Source of the DNA: Micromonosporaceae bacterium | Lineage (GTDB): Bacteria; Actinomycetota; Actinomycetes; Mycobacteriales; Micromonosporaceae | Length of the DNA stretch: 7,849 bases | Assembly: GCA_017354595.1 (NCBI GenBank) | Contig: JAFMQQ010000122.1 | Location: 1-7,849 of the forward strand | Direction of reading: 5' to 3' | Shown: positions 1-5,790 of the stretch, piece after piece | How the letters are laid out: the number at the start of each line of letters is the position of its first letter | Numbering within the stretch: position 1 is the first letter of the stretch | Notes under the pieces: model-generated | The model's input: the letters and a program-made list of their open reading frames with translations, nothing else | Told to the model about the DNA's origin: nothing | Database searches by the model: none | Translations under genes and position numbers: made by a program

Positions 1-117
1 GAGCAGGGCGACGAACAGGACGAGCAGCAGGCCGGAGAGCGCCTCCAGCCGCTGCCGGTGCCCCATCGTCTCGTGCTGGGCGTGCGTCTCGTGCTGGGCG
101 TGTGCGGCCGCGGTCAT
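1..117 (-). CDS. MFS multidrug efflux transporter, N-terminal fragment (runs off left edge)
   Basis: Only the first 39 codons are in the window. The gene starts at ATG 115-117 and reads leftward off the edge. A strong ribosome site, GGAGG at 125-129 (minus strand), lies 7 nt upstream. The visible protein has a polar, histidine-rich head (MTAAAHAQHETHAQHET) followed by basic residues and the start of a first membrane helix, EALSGLLLVLFVALL. That 'ALSGLLL.LFVA.L' helix start is familiar from 14-helix DHA2/EmrB-QacA-type drug:proton antiporters of actinomycetes, and the divergent TetR gene is the classic neighbour for such a pump. The assignment rests on a short stretch plus context. A different MFS subfamily is possible, and substrates cannot be inferred. 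The histidine-rich head is encoded by an exact tandem repeat, annotated separately. Confidence 0.72.
   Translation of the reverse strand, partial: MTAAAHAQHETHAQHETMGHRQRLEALSGLLLVLFVALL
67..102. repeat. Exact tandem 18-bp repeat inside the transporter N-terminus
   Basis: The 18-bp unit CGTCTCGTGCTGGGCGTG occurs twice head to tail (67-84 and 85-102) with no mismatch. Read on the minus strand it encodes HAQHET twice, before the first membrane helix of the transporter. As 18 bp is a multiple of three, gain or loss of units would keep the frame. It looks like a recent slippage duplication. Confidence 0.9.
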
Positions 118-223
118 ACAGGTGCCTCCAGGTGGTCCGGGTGTCCCGAGCATGACTCGCCCGGTTCCCAATGTGCAAGTTTTCTCGACGGGAAACAATT
201 CCCCGGCGTACGCTTCAGAGCTG
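118..223. promoter_or_regulatory. Divergent control region with candidate TetR operator
   Basis: These 106 bp separate the start of the transporter gene (117, minus) from the preferred start of the TetR gene (224, plus), so both promoters should lie here. The best operator candidate is 179-196, GTTTTCTCGACGGGAAAC. Its outer four bases pair perfectly (GTTT/AAAC), C184 pairs with G191, and the position between them is a T/G mismatch. A second, overlapping inverted repeat is GGGAA-N4-TTCCC at 190-203. Repressors of this family usually bind palindromes of 15-20 bp between themselves and the gene they control, so the position is right. I see no convincing -35/-10 pair. The operator call is an inference from symmetry and context. 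Confidence 0.4.
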
Positions 224-826
224 ATGACCACCGGCCTGCGTGAGCGGAAGAAGGCGGCGACCCGCGAGGCGCTGCACGAGGCGGCCATGCGCCTGGCCAC
301 CGAGAACGGTGTGGAACACGTCACTGTGGAGGCGATCGCGGACGCGGCGAGCGTCTCCCGGCGCACCTTCTCCAACTACTTCGCCAGCAAGGAGCAGGCG
401 CTGCTGCACGGCGAGCGGGCCCGGTTGGACCACCTGATCGAGCTGGTCCGGGCGCGCCCGGCGGCAGAGCCACCCTGGGCCGCGCTCACCCATGCCGCCC
501 AGGCCTGGGTCGCCGAGTTCGCCGCCGAGGACCGGCACTCCTCGGCCCGGTACCGGCGGCTGCGCCGGCACCCGTCGCTGCTCGCCGAGCAGGTCGCCAT
601 CTACGCCGCGGCCGAACGGGAGCTGGCCCTGGCGATGGCGGACCGGATCCCGGCCGGCAGACACGCCCACGCAGGCATCGACGCCACGCTGCGCGCCCGG
701 CTGCTCGCGGCGAACTACCTCAACACGCTCCGGGTCGCCGCTCAGGTCTGGCTCGACCATCCGTCCCGGACGCTGCCCGGTCTGGTCCGCGAGGCGCTCG
801 CCGTGACCGGGGAGAAGTTCCACTAA
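224..826 (+). CDS. TetR/AcrR-family transcriptional repressor
   Basis: A 200-residue one-component repressor. The N-terminal DNA-binding domain spans about residues 6-57: a basic helix (RERKKAATREALHEAAMRLA), then the helix-turn-helix TVEAIADAASVSRRTFSNYF, then SKEQALL, which is the standard TetR signature. The rest is a variable, all-helical ligand and dimer domain. I chose ATG 224 rather than in-frame ATGs at 122 or 152. It gives the usual family length and begins just before the conserved first helix. The earlier starts would add a low-complexity leader and leave almost no room for promoters, since the divergent transporter starts at 117. Its ribosome site is weak (AGAG at 217-220). By family precedent it likely represses itself and the divergent MFS pump, released by a pump substrate. 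The ligand is unknown. Confidence 0.9.
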   Translation: MTTGLRERKKAATREALHEAAMRLATENGVEHVTVEAIADAASVSRRTFSNYFASKEQALLHGERARLDHLIELVRARPAAEPPWAALTHAAQAWVAEFAAEDRHSSARYRRLRRHPSLLAEQVAIYAAAERELALAMADRIPAGRHAHAGIDATLRARLLAANYLNTLRVAAQVWLDHPSRTLPGLVREALAVTGEKFH

Positions 827-847
827 CTGGCGCCGCCCACCACCGCG

Positions 848-864
848 CAACTTCATTGAAGTTG
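848..864. repeat. 17-bp perfect palindrome in left arm of stem-loop
   Basis: CAACTTCATTGAAGTTG is a perfect palindrome: two 8-bp arms around a single central T at 856. It can form its own small hairpin, which would compete with the large 845-908 stem. Confidence 0.85.
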
Positions 865-888
865 GGCTTACGGCCGTGTCGATAAGCC

Positions 889-905
889 CGACTTCAATGA
901 AGTTG
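889..905. repeat. Second palindrome in right arm of stem-loop
   Basis: This is the inverted partner of 848-864. Here the core ACTTCAATGAAGT (891-903) is perfectly palindromic around A897, and one flanking pair is G/T (890/904). The two copies have 24 bp between them and share the ACTTCA/TGAAGT arms, as a pair of operator half-complexes or a duplicated element would. Confidence 0.8.
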
Positions 906-918
906 CGCCAGCACGGCG

Positions 919-3900
919 TCAGCTCACCGCGAGGCCGGTGAAGGTGGCCAGTCCGGGTACGCCGGCATGGGCGGTGGCGAAGACTCCAGTGTCCTCAGTG
1001 GACGTGACACCCGGGACGGTCGCGGTACCCACCACCGTCCAGGTCGTACCGTCGGTCGAGTACGCGGCGGTGACCGTACCGCCGTCGCGCTGCAGCCGCA
1101 GGAAGATCGGGCCGGTGGCGGTACCGGCGCCGGTGTTGATGTTCTGGTCCAGCGAACCGTTGCCGTCGGAGTCCCACTGGAACGCCACCCCGTTGCCGGG
1201 TGTCAGCGCCACCATCGCGTACCCGCCGGCGCGGCCGGCGCCGGTCATGTCCGAGCGCATCATCAGCCCGGCCTTGGCCCACTGGTCGGTGGCGTCCTGG
1301 TGGTCCAGCCGCACCGTGGCGGTGCCCGAGCTGCCCAGGGCACCGGGCAGGTAGACCGCGCCGTAGGCGTCATCGCCCTGCCAGGTGTCCGTACCGTCGG
1401 CGAGGATCGCGAGCCGGTCGCCGGACTGTCCAAAGTAGCCGGTCGGGGAGGAGTGGAAGGTGCGGTACGGCGCCGCGACCGGTGTGGACACATAGGAGGT
1501 GGCGAAGCCGTCCTGCGCCGCGGTCACCGGGGGTGAGCCGTAGGAGTAGGTCAGGTGCGTGGTCAGCCTGGTCGCCTGGATCAGCTCCGCCGGTGCCGGG
1601 GCGGTCACCCGCCAGCTGACGGTACCGGTACCGCCGGCCGGGATCTCGTCCACTGTGGTCGGTGTGGTGGGGGTGGCAGTCCAGCCGGTGGGAACCGGCA
1701 GGCTCAGCGTGGCGGCCGACAGCGGACCGGGGCCGGCATCGTTCACCGTCGCGGTGACCGTACCGGAGTCACCGGCGACCAGCGCCGGTGCGGACAGCTC
1801 CAGCCCCACCGCCGGCGGCGGGGTCACCGGCACCGCCTGCACGCCGGCGAACCGTACCGTGACCGTGTCGCGGGTACCGGTGGCGGGCAGCTTCGCATGC
1901 ACCGTCCGGGTCTGCGCGTCGTACTGCCACAGTCCGGGCGCGAGCGCGCTGCCGTCCAGCGTCACGCCGGTCGGTTGGGTGACGCCGGTCAGGTCGACCT
2001 GCAGCCGCCGGGCGCCCGGCTGGGTCTGGTAGTCGCCCTGCGCGCCGTCCACCGTGATGCTCTGCCCGCCGGCGTCCACGGTGTGGGCGACGGTTGTCCA
2101 GGCGTACCCGCCGTGCTGGTACCCGAGGCCGTCCCCGGCGTCCTCGTAGTAGCGGGTGGAGCCGGCCGCGTTGCCGTCCACCCGCAACAGGGTGGGCAGG
2201 CCGGGGTGCTGGTTGTCGGTGTACGGCTGCGTCGGCAGCACCGAGCCCGCCTTGACGTAGACCGGCATCCGGGACAGCGGCGTGGTGATGGTACGGGTCG
2301 CCGGGCCGGTGAACTGCGCGCCGGTGAAGTAGTCCACCCAGGTGCCGGGCGGGAACCACACCTGTGTGCTGGCAACGGTTCCGGGTGTGGCCACCGGTGC
2401 CACCAGCATCTGGTCGCCGAGCATGTACTCGTGGTCGAACTGGTACGCCTCCGGCGCCTCCGGGTAGTCCAGGTAGAGCCCGCGCACCATCGGCAGCCCG
2501 GTGTCGTACGACTGCCGCGCCGTGGTGTACAGGTACGGCACCAGCGACTCGCGCAGCCGCATGAAGTTCTCCGCGATACCGCGGGCGGTGTCGTCGTACT
2601 CCCAGGGCAGCCGTGGCGCGTGGTTGGAGTGCAGCCGGTCGATCGGCTGGAAGGCGCCCAGCTGCACCCAGCGCAGGTACAGGTCGTCCGGGAGCTGGCC
2701 GCCGAGGAAGCTGCCGATGTCGTGGGTGACGTACGGGACGCCGATGTTGCCCTCGCGCGCGGTGAAGTACGACTCGAAGTTGAGCATGCTCCAGGTGGCC
2801 TGGGTGTCACCGGTGAAGTGGACGGTGCTGCGGTGCTCGGCCCACGCCCCGGAGGAGAAGGTGCCGCCGTAGTTCTGCAGCGAGGAGCCGAGCCGGGCGA
2901 AAGCGAAGCCGCGCAGTCCCTTGTCGGTCAGGTCCGATGTGTACAGTTGGTTGATCCACGAGTCCGGGGTGAGCCCGGGCATCGAGGACCGGCTGTCGTC
3001 ACAGCACCAGTCCAGCCACCAGAAGCGCACCCCCTGCTGCTCGAACGGCTGGTGCAGCGAGAAGTACGAGTCCACGTGCTTCGGGTCGGACCAGTCCCAG
3101 ACGTAGTTGGTGCCACCGGTCGGGATCAGCCCACCGGCGGTGGCGTTGGCGGTGGCGAACTGCGGGTCGGTCGACTCGATGCTGGAGTGCACGTTGAGCG
3201 TGACGTGCAGGCCCTGCTGTTTGGTCCAGTCCATGAAGGACTGCGGGTCCGGGAAGAGCGACGGGTTCCAGTTCCAGCCGTTCCAGGTACTCGGGTTCTT
3301 GAAGTCGGTGTCGATGACGAGCACATCCAGCGGTACCTGCTCGGCGCGGAAGGTGGGCAGGATCGTCTGTTCGTAGTCGGCGGTTGTGTACGGCTGGTAG
3401 CGGGAGAACCAGTTGCCGAACGCCCACTGCGGCAGCAGTGGCGCCGGGCCGGTGAGTGCGGCCAGGTCGCGCAGGCCGGTCCGGTAGTCGTGGCCGTACC
3501 CGAAGAAGTAGCCGTCCTCGTAGACACTCTGGTGGGCGGGGCGCGGCTGCGGGAAGCCGCCGGGTGTCCACAGTGCAGTGTCGGTGTCGTCCAGCAGGTA
3601 CCAGCCGCGGGTGTCCAGCAGCCCGTCGTGCAGTGGCACCGGGCCGCTCTGCCCGTCCAGCGCCCGGTAGTAGCCGCCGAGGTTGGTGCTGGGCTGGGCC
3701 GGCGGCGGTACCGGGATCGGGTCGCCCGGTGCGACCACGGCGATCCGGTCCACATTGACCCGGCACGAGTCCGTGTCACCGCAGGCCAGCGCGAGCGTGC
3801 TGGTACCGGCGGGCAGGTGCACGGTGGCGGTCGCGTCCGCCCAGTTGTCCCAGCTGCCGGTCGGCGCCAGGCGCAGCTGCGTGGTCACCCCGCCCGCGGT

Positions 3901-4551
3901 GAGGCTCAGCGTGCGGGTGGTCACCTGGCCGTCGGAGCCGCGGTCGTTGGCGTACCGGACGGCGACCGTGTAGTCGCCATCGGCGGGTACCCCGGCCAGG
4001 GTCCAGCTCGCCGTGGCACCGGGGCGCTCGTACCCGGCCACGAACCCGGCACCGGAGTATCCACTGTGGTCGGTCGCGGTACCGGCACCGCCGGTCAGGC
4101 CAGCCTCCTCCGCCTCGCACGGGGTGCCGAACGGGCAGGTGCGCCCGGCCGGGAACTGCGGGTGGGCGGTGACCGGCCGGCCGGCGACGGACAGGTCGAC
4201 CGAGGTGTTGGCGGCGGAGAACGGGCCGGAGCCGCGCTGGTACCGCAGGGTCAGCGAGGCGGTGCTGATGACCAGCGAGTCGCCCTCGACCCGGCTGGTG
4301 TACGCGACCGGTGGCGGGGTACGCAGCTGCGCGTTGAAGGTGGCCGCATCGGTGAACTGGTCGTCGTCGGCGTACTCCAGCCGGATCAGGGTCGGCGTGA
4401 TGACCTGGAACCGGGCATGGCCGTCGCGGACCACGTTGGTGGGCGTGGGCGCGGCGGCGGCCGGCTGGGCGGAGGCGGGCACCGCGACGGCTGTCATGGC
4501 AGCGATGGCGAGCAGGGCGAGCGCGGCGGAGGCGCGGGGGTGTGCGCGCAT
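919..4551 (-). CDS. Secreted multi-domain GH31 glycosidase with inserted CBM
   Basis: A 1210-residue exported glycoside hydrolase. The start is ATG 4549-4551 with GAGGGG 5 nt upstream. Signal peptide residues 1-28 end in PASA|QP. Next come a GH31 N-terminal beta-sandwich (about 40-365) interrupted by a CBM35/CBM6-like module (about 145-274, starting CEAEEA and ending NVDRIAV), the catalytic barrel (about 370-690) and C-terminal beta domains (to about 905). A NEW3-like Ig domain (about 915-1000) and a C-terminal jelly-roll domain (about 1025-1210, DUF1349/LamG-like) follow. The barrel shows FWWLDWCCDD, placing the likely nucleophile at D514, and HFTGDTQATW, placing the likely acid/base at D582. 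HDIGSFLG and RLHS..APRLPWEY match other GH31 blocks. The nucleophile motif is not the textbook WxDMNE type, so alpha-glucosidase, alpha-xylosidase or alpha-galactosidase cannot be chosen. Family is firm; substrate is unknown. It is divergent from the GH18-like gene at 4695. Confidence 0.9.
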   Translation of the reverse strand: MRAHPRASAALALLAIAAMTAVAVPASAQPAAAAPTPTNVVRDGHARFQVITPTLIRLEYADDDQFTDAATFNAQLRTPPPVAYTSRVEGDSLVISTASLTLRYQRGSGPFSAANTSVDLSVAGRPVTAHPQFPAGRTCPFGTPCEAEEAGLTGGAGTATDHSGYSGAGFVAGYERPGATASWTLAGVPADGDYTVAVRYANDRGSDGQVTTRTLSLTAGGVTTQLRLAPTGSWDNWADATATVHLPAGTSTLALACGDTDSCRVNVDRIAVVAPGDPIPVPPPAQPSTNLGGYYRALDGQSGPVPLHDGLLDTRGWYLLDDTDTALWTPGGFPQPRPAHQSVYEDGYFFGYGHDYRTGLRDLAALTGPAPLLPQWAFGNWFSRYQPYTTADYEQTILPTFRAEQVPLDVLVIDTDFKNPSTWNGWNWNPSLFPDPQSFMDWTKQQGLHVTLNVHSSIESTDPQFATANATAGGLIPTGGTNYVWDWSDPKHVDSYFSLHQPFEQQGVRFWWLDWCCDDSRSSMPGLTPDSWINQLYTSDLTDKGLRGFAFARLGSSLQNYGGTFSSGAWAEHRSTVHFTGDTQATWSMLNFESYFTAREGNIGVPYVTHDIGSFLGGQLPDDLYLRWVQLGAFQPIDRLHSNHAPRLPWEYDDTARGIAENFMRLRESLVPYLYTTARQSYDTGLPMVRGLYLDYPEAPEAYQFDHEYMLGDQMLVAPVATPGTVASTQVWFPPGTWVDYFTGAQFTGPATRTITTPLSRMPVYVKAGSVLPTQPYTDNQHPGLPTLLRVDGNAAGSTRYYEDAGDGLGYQHGGYAWTTVAHTVDAGGQSITVDGAQGDYQTQPGARRLQVDLTGVTQPTGVTLDGSALAPGLWQYDAQTRTVHAKLPATGTRDTVTVRFAGVQAVPVTPPPAVGLELSAPALVAGDSGTVTATVNDAGPGPLSAATLSLPVPTGWTATPTTPTTVDEIPAGGTGTVSWRVTAPAPAELIQATRLTTHLTYSYGSPPVTAAQDGFATSYVSTPVAAPYRTFHSSPTGYFGQSGDRLAILADGTDTWQGDDAYGAVYLPGALGSSGTATVRLDHQDATDQWAKAGLMMRSDMTGAGRAGGYAMVALTPGNGVAFQWDSDGNGSLDQNINTGAGTATGPIFLRLQRDGGTVTAAYSTDGTTWTVVGTATVPGVTSTEDTGVFATAHAGVPGLATFTGLAVS

Positions 4552-4576
4552 GGGTACCCCTCAGCGGGCTGACTGG

Positions 4577-4599
4577 GGCGTGCCCTCCCGGGGCGCGCC
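4577..4599 (-). other. Hairpin in GH31 5' leader
   Basis: In the predicted untranslated leader of the GH31 mRNA, GGCGCGCCC (4599-4591) can pair with GGGCACGCC (4585-4577) around the 5-nt loop CGGGA, with one C/A mismatch. It ends about 15 nt upstream of the ribosome site. It could affect mRNA stability or translation, but GC-rich hairpins are frequent in such DNA, so function is not established. Confidence 0.35.
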
Positions 4600-4633
4600 A
4601 GGTCGGGTGGCGGGTCCAGGCGTGATCATTCCG

Positions 4634-4663
4634 AATACAACTCTTTACAAGTATTGATGTCAA
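4634..4663 (-). promoter_or_regulatory. Predicted promoter of GH31 gene (near-consensus -35)
   Basis: On the minus strand the consensus -35 hexamer TTGACA (4663-4658) is followed after 18 bp by TGTATT (4639-4634), which matches the TATAAT -10 at four of six positions. A 3-bp-closer reading gives weaker matches. Transcription would start near 4627, leaving a leader of about 75 nt before the GH31 ATG. This AT-rich patch stands out sharply from its GC-rich surroundings. Confidence 0.55.
4644..4663. promoter_or_regulatory. Candidate operator over the GH31 -35 box
   Basis: TTTACAAGTATTGATGTCAA is an interrupted inverted repeat of the form TT-x-ACA-N8-TGT-x-AA: five of the six outer pairs match. 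It covers the predicted GH31 -35 element and lies 31 bp before the GH18-like start codon, so a protein bound here could control both divergent genes. No regulator gene is adjacent, so the binding factor, if any, is unknown. Confidence 0.3.
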
Positions 4664-4694
4664 CACCGAGTAACGGTTAAGGTACCTGACTATT

Positions 4695-5777
4695 ATGAAG
4701 CTCATCGCTGCCTTGGCGACCCTGCTGCTGGCCGCCCCCGTCACTGCCGCGGCGAGGCCGGCGCCGACCGCGGCCGCCACACCCATCCAGGTGTACGGCG
4801 CCTGGCACTGCTCCGACGACGCCTGCATCTGGGGTACCGTGCGGACGGTCGCCGAGTTCGACGCCGCCAACCACTGGCTGATCGACCGCGGTGACGGTCA
4901 ACCATCGGTGAACCTCGTCGTGCTGAGCTTCGTCCAGCCGGAGAAGCTCCTTCACGCGACGACCGATGCGACCACAGTGGACGGTGTACCGCGAGGCATG
5001 ACGACCGACATCGTCGACTACTTCACCAGCCATGGCGTACGGGTGATGCTGTCGATCGGCGGCATCACCTATGTGGACGCGTGGAACCAGGCGCTGGCCG
5101 AGGATGCGGCGCAGCTGGGCCGCGACGCGGCCGCGGTGGCCCAGCGGCTGGGCGTCGGCATCGAGATCGACTACGAGGCGAGCAGCAACCCGGATCTGGT
5201 GGGCCTGCAGAACTTCATCACGGCGTACCGGAGCGCGCTGCCGTACGACCCGACCGGCGCGAACCCGGCCGCCCGGCTCACCATCGACCTGGCGGCCGGC
5301 GACCGCTGGCTGATCGACCTGGACCGGAAGGCGACCGCGGACTGGCTGCGTACCGACACCCCGGTGCTCGACTACGCCAACGCGATGGTGCCGAGCAAGC
5401 AGCCGTCGGCGAGTGCCGCGGAGGGCAACTGGCAGGAGCACGTGGACGGCAAACCGCAGTACTCGCCGCCGATCCCGCCACTGGCGCCGGCGAAGTTCAC
5501 CGGCAGCCTGTTCATCGCCGAGGGCAGCAAGGTGCGCCCGGAGTGCACCAGCTACGGCTCCTCGGTACAGCAGGCGACCGCCGGGTACGTGCAGTCGGTG
5601 CCACCCAACGGCGCCGGTACCACGGCCGGCATGCTGGGCTTCATGTTCTGGGCCGCGGAACGCCCATCCACCCGCGGTGTCACTACCGCACCGCCGAACA
5701 GCTGCGAGGGCGGCGTGGGCGCGGGCGCCGCCGCGTTGGGCGTACCGGTGCCGATGCCGGCGCTGCGAACCAGCTGA
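4695..5777 (+). CDS. Secreted GH18-like (chitinase-fold) protein
   Basis: A 360-residue exported protein. The signal peptide covers about residues 1-20 (MKLIAALATLLLAAPVTAAA), and an Ala/Pro/Thr linker leads to the mature domain near VYGAW. GH18 hallmarks in order are VMLSIGG at residues 117-123 (the SxGG strand), GIEIDYE ending at E161 (the DxxDxDxE catalytic strand), LDYANAMV (the MxYD-like strand) and FMFWAAE near the end (the last barrel strand). The usual DxxDxDxE has become V154-x-x-E157-x-D159-x-E161. The catalytic Glu and the Asp two residues before it remain, but the first two Asp are replaced. It could be an active chitinase or endo-N-acetylglucosaminidase relative, or a binding protein. 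Four cysteines (39, 44, 284, 337) could form disulfides outside the cell. ATG 4695 is preceded only by a weak AAGG 12 nt upstream. Confidence 0.82.
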   Translation: MKLIAALATLLLAAPVTAAARPAPTAAATPIQVYGAWHCSDDACIWGTVRTVAEFDAANHWLIDRGDGQPSVNLVVLSFVQPEKLLHATTDATTVDGVPRGMTTDIVDYFTSHGVRVMLSIGGITYVDAWNQALAEDAAQLGRDAAAVAQRLGVGIEIDYEASSNPDLVGLQNFITAYRSALPYDPTGANPAARLTIDLAAGDRWLIDLDRKATADWLRTDTPVLDYANAMVPSKQPSASAAEGNWQEHVDGKPQYSPPIPPLAPAKFTGSLFIAEGSKVRPECTSYGSSVQQATAGYVQSVPPNGAGTTAGMLGFMFWAAERPSTRGVTTAPPNSCEGGVGAGAAALGVPVPMPALRTS

Positions 5778-5790
5778 GCCGGGCGGGGCG

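Larger units (their letters stand above)
845..908. terminator. Long stem-loop, probable bidirectional terminator
   Basis: Positions 845-870 are the reverse complement of 883-908 over 26 bp, with one T/G non-Watson-Crick position (863/890). The loop is 12 nt (871-882). It sits between the convergent TetR stop (824-826) and the GH31 stop (919-921), the right place for a terminator serving both strands. No T-run follows the stem on either strand, so it would be one of the U-tract-less hairpins common in actinomycetes. It is far longer than termination needs, and each arm contains its own perfect or near-perfect palindrome, so a repeat element or protein-binding role is also possible. Confidence 0.75.

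Noticed and set aside
122..223. Earlier start (122 or 152) for the TetR gene
   Set aside because: It would add a leader without similarity to the family and leave only 4 bp, or 34 bp, before the divergent transporter start, with no room for promoters.
1555..4572. A 1005-codon open frame on the plus strand opposite the GH31 gene
   Set aside because: Its product is Gly/Arg/Val-rich with no recognisable domain. It is a third-position GC shadow of the GH31 coding frame, whose own translation shows clear family motifs.
4654..4683. Plus-strand promoter TTGATG-N18-TAAGGT for the GH18-like gene
   Set aside because: The -10 matches only three of six positions and transcription would start about 5 nt before the ATG. 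Possible but too weak to annotate.
3776..4870. 364-codon minus-strand frame across the divergent control region
   Set aside because: It reads through the GH31 promoter and into antisense of the GH18-like gene, with Arg/Pro-rich sequence and no domain.
5778..5790. Terminator between the convergent GH18-like and oxidoreductase genes
   Set aside because: Only 13 bp, with no inverted repeat that could form a stem.
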